This document shows, in pieces, positions 28,611-37,321 of a stretch of DNA of 64,000 nt. Source of the DNA: Methylotenera sp. (GTDB taxonomy: Bacteria; Pseudomonadota; Gammaproteobacteria; Burkholderiales; Methylophilaceae); assembly GCA_021732365.1 (NCBI GenBank), contig JAKFVD010000017.1:1-64000 (forward strand). The letters run 5' to 3'. The position numbers and the translations under genes are program-made. Numbering within the stretch: the first letter of the stretch is position 1; each line of letters starts with the position of its first letter. Under the pieces are notes generated by a model, which had not been told where the DNA came from, ran no database searches, and saw nothing but the letters and a program-made list of their open reading frames with translations.

Positions 28611-30914
28611 ATGACAACAATAAACATTAAAGCCCATATCCTGGGTTATCCACGCGTAGGCGCGAAACGTGAATTGAAATTTGCCTTGGAATCGTTCTGG
28701 CGCAAAGAAACGACATCGGATCACTTACAAAAAACGGCCGCAGAGTTGCGCAAAACGCATTGGCAAAAGCAACAGGATGCCGATTTAGCTTTTATTACTA
28801 GCAATGATTTTTCGTTATACGATCATGTGCTAGATCACACCGTTTTATTTGGCGCGCAACCAAAACGCTTTACCAAGTTACCTTTTGGTGAAAAGAGTAT
28901 TTCTGCCGAAAACGCCTATTTTTCACTGGCACGCGGTAATTTAGAGCAGCCTGCAATGGAAATGACCAAATGGCTGGACACCAACTATCATTACATCGTG
29001 CCAGAATTAAACCAGGACACGCAGTTTTCAATCAATGCGCATGATTTTTTAAGCCAGATAGATGAAGCTTTAGCGCGCTCAAAAAACGTTAAGCCTGTGC
29101 TACTTGGCCCAGTCAGCTTTCTGTATCTGAGCAAAGCGCGTGGTGTTAATAAATTAGACTTCTTAGATAGCCTGGCGGAGCAGTATGCTTATTTATTGCA
29201 GGAACTGCATACTAAAAAAATTGAATGGCTACAAATTGACGAACCGATTTTTGCGCTGGATCTTGATGATGCCTGGCTAAAAGCGTTTGAGCGCGCTTAT
29301 GCGCATTTTCGTATTTCGCATTTTCTTACTGGGCGCCCAAAATTATTGCTGACGACGTACTTTGCTAATGTATCGCGCTATCAAGGCTTTATTACACAAC
29401 TGCCGATTGATGGCGTCCATATCGATTGCGTACGCGCGCCAGAGCAATTAGGGCCGTGGGTCAATGCTATTCCTAGCTATTGGGTATTATCAGCTGGCGT
29501 CATCAATGGCCGCAATATCTGGCGTACCGATTTAGATAAAGCACTAGCCCTTTTACAGCCATGGGTACAAAGGCTGGGTGAGCGCTTATGGCTTGCGCCT
29601 AGCTGCTCCCTGCTACACACTCCAGTGACGCTTGCGCATGAAGTGAATTTAGATACAGAGATTAAATCCTGGCTAGCATTTGCCGATGAAAAATTAGAAG
29701 AGTTGCGTATTATCACCAGTGCTTTGAATAATGGTACTGATTCTGTTGCAAACGAATTGGCGATATCGCGGGCGGCAATTAGTGCGCGCCATCATTCATT
29801 GCGCGTTCACAATATCGATGTGAAAGAGCGCATCAAAGATCTGGTCAACGTGAATGAAAACCGCACAAACAAATTTGATAATCGCCAGATCATTCAGCGT
29901 GCACGCCTGAATCTACCCTTATTGCCGACTACAACGATTGGCTCCTTCCCGCAAACACCTGATATCCGCGCCAGCCGTGCTGCCTTTAGAAAAGGTGAAA
30001 TCAGCCAGGCCAAATATGATGCCGATATGGAGTCGCACATTGCTTATGCCATTAGCCAACAAGAAGAAATTGACCTGGATGTATTGGTGCACGGCGAAGC
30101 CGAACGCAACGACATGGTGGAATTCTTTGGCGAACAATTGGCAGGTTATGTGTTTACGCAAAATGGCTGGGTGCAAAGTTATGGTTCGCGCTGCGTCAAG
30201 CCGCCTATCATTTATGGCGATGTACACAGACCAAACCCAATGACAGTTGATACGGCACGTTTTGCACAATCGCTGTCGAAACGCCCTGTAAAAGGCATGC
30301 TAACTGGCCCCATTACCATGCTGCAATGGTCTTTTGTGCGCGATGACCAAACACGCGAAAGCACTGCTTTGCAACTGGCGTTAGCGATACGTGATGAAGT
30401 GGAAGATTTGCAAAATGCAGGTATCGCGATTATCCAGATTGATGAACCCGCCTTACGTGAAGGCTTACCATTACAGAAATCGGCTTGGGCACATTATTTG
30501 GGTTGGGCAGTACGCGCATTCAAGCTGTCAGCCAGCGTAGCGCGCGACGATACGCAGATTCATACGCACATGTGTTATGCAGAATTTAACGATATTTTGC
30601 CAGCGATTGCTGCGATGGATGCCGACGTAATTACCATTGAGACATCGCGTTCTGCTATGGAGTTGCTGGATGGTTTTGGTGAATTTTCATACCCAAATGA
30701 AATTGGCCCTGGCGTTTATGACATTCATTCGCCACGTGTGCCAAGCATTGAAGCAATGGAAAAACTAGTCAAGCGCGCCTTTGAGGTGATTCCCGCAGAA
30801 CGTTTGTGGATTAACCCAGATTGCGGCTTAAAAACGCGCGGCTGGGATGAAACGAAATTGGCTTTGCAAAATATGGTGACTGTGGCTAAAAAATTGCGGG
30901 TGCAATTGGCTTAA
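28611..30914 (+). CDS. metE: Cobalamin-independent methionine synthase
   Basis: A 767-residue 5-methyltetrahydropteroyltriglutamate-homocysteine methyltransferase. The N-terminal barrel starts HILGYPRVGAKRELKFALESFW. The catalytic C-terminal barrel carries TTTIGSFPQTPDIR, VHGEAERNDMVEFFGEQLAG and the zinc-binding segments HMCYAEFNDI and NPDCGLKTRGW. The AAGG ribosome site is 7 bases before ATG. It probably needs MetR activation via the adjacent box; no cobalamin riboswitch precedes metE itself. Confidence 0.97.
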   Translation: MTTINIKAHILGYPRVGAKRELKFALESFWRKETTSDHLQKTAAELRKTHWQKQQDADLAFITSNDFSLYDHVLDHTVLFGAQPKRFTKLPFGEKSISAENAYFSLARGNLEQPAMEMTKWLDTNYHYIVPELNQDTQFSINAHDFLSQIDEALARSKNVKPVLLGPVSFLYLSKARGVNKLDFLDSLAEQYAYLLQELHTKKIEWLQIDEPIFALDLDDAWLKAFERAYAHFRISHFLTGRPKLLLTTYFANVSRYQGFITQLPIDGVHIDCVRAPEQLGPWVNAIPSYWVLSAGVINGRNIWRTDLDKALALLQPWVQRLGERLWLAPSCSLLHTPVTLAHEVNLDTEIKSWLAFADEKLEELRIITSALNNGTDSVANELAISRAAISARHHSLRVHNIDVKERIKDLVNVNENRTNKFDNRQIIQRARLNLPLLPTTTIGSFPQTPDIRASRAAFRKGEISQAKYDADMESHIAYAISQQEEIDLDVLVHGEAERNDMVEFFGEQLAGYVFTQNGWVQSYGSRCVKPPIIYGDVHRPNPMTVDTARFAQSLSKRPVKGMLTGPITMLQWSFVRDDQTRESTALQLALAIRDEVEDLQNAGIAIIQIDEPALREGLPLQKSAWAHYLGWAVRAFKLSASVARDDTQIHTHMCYAEFNDILPAIAAMDADVITIETSRSAMELLDGFGEFSYPNEIGPGVYDIHSPRVPSIEAMEKLVKRAFEVIPAERLWINPDCGLKTRGWDETKLALQNMVTVAKKLRVQLA

Positions 30915-30984
30915 TTAAAAGTCTTTATAAAACCTTTATAAAACATAGATATAGAAAATATTATCAATATATAGTGTTTTTATG

Positions 30985-31014
30985 TTGAACTTTCGCTTTA
31001 TATTGCGTTATAGT
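30985..31014 (+). promoter_or_regulatory. Putative sigma-70 promoter of the riboswitch-nrdA transcript
   Basis: TTGAAC at 30985 and TTATAG at 31008 are separated by 17 bases. Transcription would start close to the first base of the riboswitch P1 helix (31018). Confidence 0.55.
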
Positions 31015-31017
31015 GTG

Positions 31018-31291
31018 GTCACACGGTTCTTACGTTTTAATCAAAATGTAAGATAAAAGGGAATATGGTGCGCTGTTTAATTGACTTAAACAGCAATGCC
31101 AAAGCTGCCCCCGCAACTGTAATCAGCGAGTTATTTTGTGCTTATTTGCCACTGACAAGATGTTTAAACATCAACTTGGGAAGGCTAACGAAATAATGAT
31201 GACCTGAAAGCCAGGAGACCTGCCGTGTGACTTTTTTGCGTTCTTATTTGAAGCAAAACTATTTTTATAACGTTTGAGGCGGGGTGTCCTC
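31018..31291 (+). promoter_or_regulatory. Cobalamin (B12) riboswitch
   Basis: All conserved landmarks appear in order: GGGAATATGGTG (around 31061-31072), GCCCCCGCAACTGTAA (31107-31122), GCCACTG, GGGAAGGC, and the B12 box AGCCAGGAGACCTGCC (31209-31224). A nine-pair closing P1 helix joins GTCACACGG (31018-31026) to CCGTGTGAC (31223-31231). A downstream hairpin GAGG-(CGGGGTGT)-CCTC (31276-31291) exposes CGGGG, which is complementary to CCCCG at 31109-31113. This fits the kissing loop of this class. It lies downstream of metE and directly upstream of nrdA, so it should lower nrdAB expression when B12 is plentiful. Confidence 0.95.
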
Positions 31292-31388
31292 GGCAGATGG
31301 AAGTGCGCTTTTTTTAACGCCACTTCTCTTGCTGGTCTTTAATTGTTCTGGAGTTGTTCTGAATTTAGAGCCATTTAAAGCGTACCTG

Positions 31389-31404
31389 CCCTTTATTAAA
31401 AGGG
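31389..31404 (+). promoter_or_regulatory. Hairpin sequestering the nrdA ribosome-binding site
   Basis: CCCTTT-ATTA-AAAGGG forms a six-pair stem whose 3' arm holds the Shine-Dalgarno AGGG, 9 bases before the nrdA ATG at 31413. It is a plausible translational expression platform for the riboswitch. Confidence 0.55.
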
Positions 31405-31412
31405 AAATTCAC

Positions 31413-34214
31413 ATGGATGATATTCGACCATCTGCTACCGATGTATCGTTGCCGACGCTACAAGTCATACGCCGTAACGGCGCGGCGGTAGAATTTAATT
31501 TAGACAAAATCGCTATTGCGATCACCAAAGCATTTTTGGCGGTAGAGGGCAATCAAAGCGTCGCTTCTGCGCGCGTGCGTGACCAAGTGGCTATCTTAAG
31601 CCAGTTAGTGAACAACGCATTGATGCGCCGCTTACCTGCTGGCGGATCCATTCATATTGAAGATATTCAAGACCAGGTTGAATTAGCGCTGATGCGTAAT
31701 GGCAACCACGATGTAGCGCGTGCCTACGTGCTTTACCGTGAAAAACGCAATGCAGAACGCACGGCTGAAAAGGCGATTACAACTGAACCTGTACATACGC
31801 TGAATGTGAATATTGACGGCAAATTAACACCGCTTAATATTGCGGAACTCAACAAAATGGTGGCTGAAGCCTGTTTGAACTTAGGAGATGCAGTCAGCCC
31901 AAGTCTAGTGGTAGAGCAAGCTGTGCGTGATTTATACGATGGCATTCCATTTACGGAAGTCTATAAAGCGCTGATTTTATCTGCCCGCAGCCTGATTGAA
32001 ACGGAGCCAGCATACAACTACGTAACGGCACGTTTGCAATTAGACTTAGTGCGCGCAGAGGTTTTGGGCGAGCGCGTCAGCCATGCGGATATGGACGGGC
32101 ATTATGTAGATTATTTTCCACGCTACATCAAAACAGGTATTGATGCAGAACTGCTAGACCAGCGCTTAGCCCAATTCGACTTAAACAAACTCGCAGCCGC
32201 ACTCAATAAAGACCGTGATTTTCAATTCGGCTATCTAGGCATTCAAACTTTATACGACCGCTACTTTTTACATATTGAAGAGCGCCGTATTGAGCTACCG
32301 CAAATCTTTTTTATGCGCGTAGCGATGGGCTTAGCCATCAATGAGATTGACCGTGAAGCACGCGCAATCGAGTTCTATAACGTATTGAGCACATTCGACT
32401 TTATGAGCTCGACGCCTACCTTATTCAACGCCGGCACTTTGCATTCACAACTATCAAGTTGCTACCTCACGACAGTCAATGACGATCTTGAGGGCATCTA
32501 TCAAGGCATTAAAGAAAACGCGCTGTTGCAAAAATATGCAGGCGGACTGGGCAACGATTGGACGCCAGTGCGCTCTTTAGGCGCACGTATCAAAGGCACT
32601 AACGGCAAAAGTCAGGGTGTAATTCCCTTCTTAAAAGTAGTGAATGATACGGCTGTAGCCGTTAACCAGGGCGGCAAACGCAAAGGTGCTGTTTGTGGCT
32701 ACCTAGAAACCTGGCATTTAGATATTGAAGAGTTTTTGGATTTACGCAAAAACACCGGCGATGACCGCCGCCGTACGCACGACATGAATACTGCACACTG
32801 GATTCCAGATTTATTTATGCGTCGCGTGACAGAAGCTGGCGATTGGACATTGTTCTCTCCTTCTGACGTACCAGACTTGCATGATAAATATGGCAAAGCA
32901 TTTGAAACCGCTTATGTGGAATATGAGCGCCGCGCTGAGAACGGCGAAATCAAACTATTCAAGAAAATCCCTGCCCTGCAAATGTGGCGCAAGATGCTTT
33001 CTATGCTGTTTGAAACTGGCCATCCATGGATTACATTCAAAGACCCATGCAATATTCGTTCACCTCAGCAGCATGTGGGCGTGGTGCATAGTTCAAACCT
33101 TTGTACGGAAATCACACTCAATACTTCAGACACTGAAATCGCCGTTTGCAACTTGGGCTCTGTGAACTTATTGCAGCATTTAACCGAAATTAATGGCAAG
33201 TTAGTGTTAGATAACGACAAATTGCAAGCTACCATCAAAGTGGGCATGCGCATGCTGGATAATGTAGTGGATATTAATTTCTACCCTGTTGGCAAAGCAC
33301 GTAATTCCAATACACGCCATCGCCCAGTGGGCATGGGAATTATGGGCTTCCAGAATTGTTTACATGCAATGCGAATCCCTTACGCCAGTATGGAAGCAGT
33401 GGAATTTGCTGACCGCGCGATGGAAGCGGTTTGTTACAACGCCTACTATGCTTCTACTGTGCTAGCAGAAGAACGTGGGCCTTACTCAAGCTTCAAAGGC
33501 AGCTTGTGGGATCAAGGTATTTTGCCCTTAGACACATTAGACTTGTTGCTATCTGAACGTGGCGGCAATGTAGAAGTGGATAGAAGCAAAACGCTGGATT
33601 GGGATGGCTTGAGAACCCGCATTCAAAAAGTTGGCATGCGCAACTCTAATTGCGTGGCGATTGCACCGACGGCAACGATTTCCAATATCGTCGGCGTATC
33701 GGCCAGTATTGAGCCAGAATACCAAAACTTATACGTCAAATCCAACCTGTCTGGCGAATTTACGATTGTGAATGAGCAACTAGTGATTGACCTGAAAGCG
33801 CGCGGCTTATGGGATACCGTGATGGTATCTGACCTGAAATATTTTGATGGCTCATTACAGAAAATCGACCGCATACCAGCGGATTTAAAACAGCTTTATG
33901 CTACTGCGTTTGATGTTGACCCAACATGGCTAATTGAAGCTGCTGCCCGACGCCAGAAATGGATAGATCAAGCGCAATCGCTGAATCTGTATTTTGCAGT
34001 GCCATCAGGTAAAAAATTAAACGACACTTATTTATTGGCTTGGCAACGCGGCTTAAAAACCACGTATTACCTGCGCTCACTTGGCGCAACTGCGGCTGAA
34101 AAATCAACAGGTACTGGCGGTGAATTGAATGCAGTTTCGGCTGGCAGCAACGCGCCTGAAGAGGCGCCGAAAATGTGTTCGATTGATAATCCAGAATGCG
34201 AATCTTGCCAATAA
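31413..34214 (+). CDS. nrdA: Ribonucleoside-diphosphate reductase large subunit, class Ia
   Basis: Reduces ribonucleotides for DNA synthesis; 933 residues from the ATG at 31413. That ATG follows AGGGAAATTCAC, and the open frame extends 129 bases further only through leader sequence. It has an N-terminal ATP-cone (LQVIRRNGAAVEFNLDKIAIAI) and a second cone-like segment near 130-210. Catalytic-core segments NLCTEITLNTSDTEIAVCNLGSVNL and GMRNSNCVAIAPTATISNI are present, as is the redox-active C-terminus CSIDNPECESCQ. It is followed by nrdB. Confidence 0.96.
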   Translation: MDDIRPSATDVSLPTLQVIRRNGAAVEFNLDKIAIAITKAFLAVEGNQSVASARVRDQVAILSQLVNNALMRRLPAGGSIHIEDIQDQVELALMRNGNHDVARAYVLYREKRNAERTAEKAITTEPVHTLNVNIDGKLTPLNIAELNKMVAEACLNLGDAVSPSLVVEQAVRDLYDGIPFTEVYKALILSARSLIETEPAYNYVTARLQLDLVRAEVLGERVSHADMDGHYVDYFPRYIKTGIDAELLDQRLAQFDLNKLAAALNKDRDFQFGYLGIQTLYDRYFLHIEERRIELPQIFFMRVAMGLAINEIDREARAIEFYNVLSTFDFMSSTPTLFNAGTLHSQLSSCYLTTVNDDLEGIYQGIKENALLQKYAGGLGNDWTPVRSLGARIKGTNGKSQGVIPFLKVVNDTAVAVNQGGKRKGAVCGYLETWHLDIEEFLDLRKNTGDDRRRTHDMNTAHWIPDLFMRRVTEAGDWTLFSPSDVPDLHDKYGKAFETAYVEYERRAENGEIKLFKKIPALQMWRKMLSMLFETGHPWITFKDPCNIRSPQQHVGVVHSSNLCTEITLNTSDTEIAVCNLGSVNLLQHLTEINGKLVLDNDKLQATIKVGMRMLDNVVDINFYPVGKARNSNTRHRPVGMGIMGFQNCLHAMRIPYASMEAVEFADRAMEAVCYNAYYASTVLAEERGPYSSFKGSLWDQGILPLDTLDLLLSERGGNVEVDRSKTLDWDGLRTRIQKVGMRNSNCVAIAPTATISNIVGVSASIEPEYQNLYVKSNLSGEFTIVNEQLVIDLKARGLWDTVMVSDLKYFDGSLQKIDRIPADLKQLYATAFDVDPTWLIEAAARRQKWIDQAQSLNLYFAVPSGKKLNDTYLLAWQRGLKTTYYLRSLGATAAEKSTGTGGELNAVSAGSNAPEEAPKMCSIDNPECESCQ

Positions 34215-34232
34215 TATAAAACCTCTCAATTT

Positions 34233-34343
34233 GTCATTCCCACGAAAGCGGGAATCCATTTTAACAATAGTTGAATAATCTTAATCGTTTAAATATTAAG
34301 CATTTTTAAATTCAACTTGGATTCCCGCTTTCGCGGGAATGAC
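34233..34343. repeat. REP-like inverted pair between nrdA and nrdB
   Basis: Two 26-base elements (34233-34258 and 34318-34343) are reverse complements of each other except for one base. Each is itself a near-palindrome (ATTCCC-G/A-CGAAAGCGGGAAT). They are separated by about 60 AT-rich bases. This is the layout of REP/BIME-type extragenic repeats. In the transcript they could form two small hairpins or one long stem between nrdA and nrdB. Confidence 0.85.
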
Positions 34344-34390
34344 GGTGTTAAGTAAGGTTTTTTAAATCGAAAAAATTAAAAGGAAAAAAC

Positions 34391-35515
34391 ATGCTTTCAT
34401 TTGAAGATGAAGTTTACGTAGAGCCAGCTGCACCAAAACTGGCATTAGTAGCCGAAGCCAAGCTCGTATCGACAGCGGCTAATCAACCATCCATCTCAGG
34501 CCGCGTAAACGCCTCTGATAAGCGCATGATTAATGGTCAAACAGATGTAAATCAACTCGTGCCGTTTAAATATCATTGGGCTTGGGATAAGTATTTAGCC
34601 GGTTGCGCAAACCATTGGATGCCGCAAGAAGTATCAATGAGCCGCGACATTGCGCAATGGAAAGATAGCACTGCATTAACTGACGATGAGCGTTTGATTG
34701 TAAAGCGTAACCTGGGGTTTTTTACCACTGCAGATTCACTGGCAGCAAACAATATCGTGCTAGGCACTTACCGACATATTACAGCGCCAGAATGTCGCCA
34801 ATACTTGTTACGCCAAGGTTTTGAAGAAGCGATTCATACCCATGCTTACCAATATATTGTGGAAAGTCTGGGCTTGGATGAGTCTGAGGTATTTAATGCT
34901 TACCAAGAAGTAGCCAGCATTAAAGCCAAAGATGATTTCTTGATTCCATTTATCAATATCCTGACCGATCCAGACTTTAAAACTGGCACGCCAGAAGCGG
35001 ATCAACAGTTACTACGCTCTTTGATTGTGTTTGCCTGCATCATGGAAGGCTTATTTTTCTATGTCGGCTTTGTGCAAATTTTAGCCTTAGGCCGCCAAAA
35101 TAAGATGCAAGGCGCTGCAGAGCAGTATCAATATATTTTGCGTGACGAATCCATGCACTGTAATTTTGGTATCGATGTGATTAATACGATCAAGTTAGAA
35201 AATCCGCATTTGTGGACAATGCAATTTCGCGAAGAAATAAAAGGCTTGATCCAGCACGGCGTGGAATTGGAATATCAATACGCAGAAGCTACTATGCCAC
35301 GCGGTGTATTGGGTTTAAACGCTACCATGTTTAAGGAGTATCTGCGTTTTATCGCTAACCGTCGTTGCACGCAGATCGGCCTAGATGTGCTGTACCCAGG
35401 GGCTACGAATCCGTTCCCATGGATGAGTGAAATGATGGATTTGAAAAAAGAGAAGAACTTTTTTGAAACCCGCGTGACGGAATACCAGACAGGCGGTGCT
35501 TTAAGCTGGGATTAA
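34391..35515 (+). CDS. nrdB: Ribonucleoside-diphosphate reductase small subunit, class Ia
   Basis: A 374-residue ferritin-like subunit that houses the diiron-tyrosyl cofactor. Metal-ligand segments include [32 protein letters not shown] and [16 protein letters not shown]. The C-terminal tail [18 protein letters not shown] resembles the NrdA-docking end. A ribosome site (AAAAGGAAAA) precedes ATG. It lies 176 bases after nrdA, across the REP-like pair. Confidence 0.96.
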   Translation: MLSFEDEVYVEPAAPKLALVAEAKLVSTAANQPSISGRVNASDKRMINGQTDVNQLVPFKYHWAWDKYLAGCANHWMPQEVSMSRDIAQWKDSTALTDDERLIVKRNLGFFTTADSLAANNIVLGTYRHITAPECRQYLLRQGFEEAIHTHAYQYIVESLGLDESEVFNAYQEVASIKAKDDFLIPFINILTDPDFKTGTPEADQQLLRSLIVFACIMEGLFFYVGFVQILALGRQNKMQGAAEQYQYILRDESMHCNFGIDVINTIKLENPHLWTMQFREEIKGLIQHGVELEYQYAEATMPRGVLGLNATMFKEYLRFIANRRCTQIGLDVLYPGATNPFPWMSEMMDLKKEKNFFETRVTEYQTGGALSWD

Positions 35516-35567
35516 ACCAAACTTAAGTTAAACCAAACTTAAACTAAATTAAGCTGGAATTAATGGC

Positions 35568-35599
35568 AAAAAGGCTCAATATTGTATTGAGCCTTTTAA
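35568..35599 (+). terminator. Intrinsic terminator after nrdB
   Basis: The stem AAAAGGCTCAATA...TATTGAGCCTTTT ends in a T-rich tail, in the gap between nrdB and the convergent GST gene. It may serve both. Confidence 0.85.
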
Positions 35600-35615
35600 T
35601 TTTCTATTCATCTAA

Positions 35616-36224
35616 TTAAACAATTGGCATGGTTTGTTTAAAGCTGGGGCGTTTTACCAAAACGCTATAATGCTTGGCTAAATTCGGAAATTTATCTTGC
35701 CATTGCAAACTCTTAAAGCGTAAATCCAAGTAACCTAACATACAGCCCAGCGCAATATCGGCTAGGCTAAATGTCTCATTTACACACCATTTTTTCTTAG
35801 TAATATCTAGGTTAAGTACCTCTAAACCCAGTACTACTTTCGCTAGTTGTTTATCAATATTGGCTTGCGATTGTTGCGCCTCATCTCTGCGCGCTTCTAG
35901 CATCGCGGCGATTGCAGCATCGCAAACACCGTCTGCTAAGGCCTCCCAACGGCGCACGGCTATTTTGCTGGTATTATCAATTGGAATTAAATGCGTGCCA
36001 GGCGCGCGGTTATCTAGATACTCTACAATCACTTTTGAGTCGTATACGCTGTCGTTATCGTCCAGAACTAACACTGGCACTTTGCCCAGCGGATTATAGT
36101 TTTTGACTGGGCAATCGGCATCTGCCAACACCACTTCTAGCAGTTCAATATCAATATGCTTTTCAAGCGCAACAATGCGCACTTTACGCGCGTAAGGACT
36201 ATTTGGGGTGTATAAAAGCTTCAT
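35616..36224 (-). CDS. Glutathione S-transferase family protein
   Basis: A 202-residue soluble protein. The thioredoxin-like N-domain starts MKLLYTPNSPYARKVRIVALE, with NPLGKVPVLVLDD and the glutathione gamma-Glu-contact YDSKVIVEYLD. The helical C-domain includes FSLADIALGCMLGYLDLRF. It resembles E. coli YibF. Substrate unknown. It is divergent from nadC. Confidence 0.9.
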   Translation of the reverse strand: MKLLYTPNSPYARKVRIVALEKHIDIELLEVVLADADCPVKNYNPLGKVPVLVLDDNDSVYDSKVIVEYLDNRAPGTHLIPIDNTSKIAVRRWEALADGVCDAAIAAMLEARRDEAQQSQANIDKQLAKVVLGLEVLNLDITKKKWCVNETFSLADIALGCMLGYLDLRFKSLQWQDKFPNLAKHYSVLVKRPSFKQTMPIV

Positions 36225-36301
36225 ATAAGATTTTGGGTTAAGTAGATTTCGTATTAAAAGAGTAAAGCTGATTAGTAAATAAATTGCATTATAATAGATT
36301 T

Positions 36302-37183
36302 ATGTTAACACCTCTATTTACCCAACATTATCCGCGCGGGTCAACTGCATTTAGCGCTTTAGTTGAGCAAGATGTAAAGCGCGCCTTAGATGAAGATATT
36401 GGCACAGGCGATTTAACTGCAACGTTAATCCCTGCCGATAATATTGCACATGCCACCATTATCACGCGGCAAGATGCCGTTATCTGTGGAATTGACTGGG
36501 TGAACGCCTGCTTTAAGGTAATAGACGCAGACATCAAACTAAAATGGCTGGTGAACGAAGGCGAAAAAATTGCAGCTAATCAATTATTGTGCGAAATTAC
36601 CGGCAATGCTCGCGCACTATTAACAGCAGAACGCTGCGCGCTTAATTTTTTACAGTTAATGTCTGCCGTTGCTACGCAAACCCGAAAGTTTGTGATGGCG
36701 GTATCTGGTACTAAAGCGCAAATATTAGATACGCGAAAAACCATTCCAAGCTTAAGATTAACGCAAAAATATGCAGTCACCGTTGGCGGCGGCGCCAATC
36801 AGCGGCTGGCTTTATATGATGGTATTTTAATTAAAGAGAACCACATTGCCGCAGCTGGCAGTATTCATGCAGCACTTGAAATTGCCTTTAAAACATACCC
36901 AAACACCAGCACGCAAATCGAAGTTGAAAACTTAGATCAACTTAAACAAGCCTTAGATGCAGGTGCCACCAGTATTTTGCTGGATAATTTTGGCATGCTT
37001 GACATGAAAAAAGCAGTACAAATGAATATTGAGGCGTATGCAGGTCGCGCAGAAATTGAAGCTTCAGGTGGTGTAGATTTAAGCTCTGCACGCGCGATTG
37101 CACTAACAGGCGTTGACCGTATTTCAATTGGTAGCCTCACAAAAAATATCGATGCCATTGATTTATCGATGAGAATAAAATAA
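36302..37183 (+). CDS. nadC: Nicotinate-nucleotide pyrophosphorylase (quinolinate phosphoribosyltransferase)
   Basis: A 293-residue enzyme forming nicotinate mononucleotide from quinolinate and PRPP in NAD synthesis. ALDEDIGTGDLTA, LTAERCALNFLQLMS, ILDTRKTIPSLRLTQKYAV, IEVENLDQ, ILLDNFGM and EASGGVDLSSARA are all intact. The ATG at 36302 is preferred over a TTG six codons upstream. A 12-base perfect palindrome (GGTATGCATACC, 37184-37195) starts at the base after the stop. Confidence 0.95.
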   Translation: MLTPLFTQHYPRGSTAFSALVEQDVKRALDEDIGTGDLTATLIPADNIAHATIITRQDAVICGIDWVNACFKVIDADIKLKWLVNEGEKIAANQLLCEITGNARALLTAERCALNFLQLMSAVATQTRKFVMAVSGTKAQILDTRKTIPSLRLTQKYAVTVGGGANQRLALYDGILIKENHIAAAGSIHAALEIAFKTYPNTSTQIEVENLDQLKQALDAGATSILLDNFGMLDMKKAVQMNIEAYAGRAEIEASGGVDLSSARAIALTGVDRISIGSLTKNIDAIDLSMRIK

Positions 37184-37321
37184 GGTATGCATACCACTAA
37201 TAGCCAAATTATTTCGGCTTTTAATTGGGTTAAGTTTGAATTAAATTTCAATCAGTTAAGTCAGAAAATTGCTTAACTTGCACCATCAAATGCGACAAAA
37301 CCAAATTTAACAAGGTAATGC

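Noticed and set aside
31232-31237. T-run after riboswitch P1 as an intrinsic terminator
   Set aside because: P1 closes a multi-helix junction of about 200 bases rather than a simple hairpin, and the kissing-loop hairpin lies further downstream, so a terminator at this point would preclude it.
31299-31327. GAAGTG/CACTTC hairpin as terminator in the nrdA leader
   Set aside because: The T-run is in the loop rather than after the stem, so it does not have terminator architecture; it may still be part of the leader fold.
31284-31412. N-terminal extension of nrdA (43 codons)
   Set aside because: It lies in the leader downstream of the riboswitch and contains the ribosome-site hairpin; the family's ATP-cone begins after the ATG at 31413, which has its own Shine-Dalgarno.
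37184-37195. GGTATGCATACC palindrome after nadC as an operator
   Set aside because: A single 12-base palindrome without a repeat, promoter or known regulator match is too weak to call.
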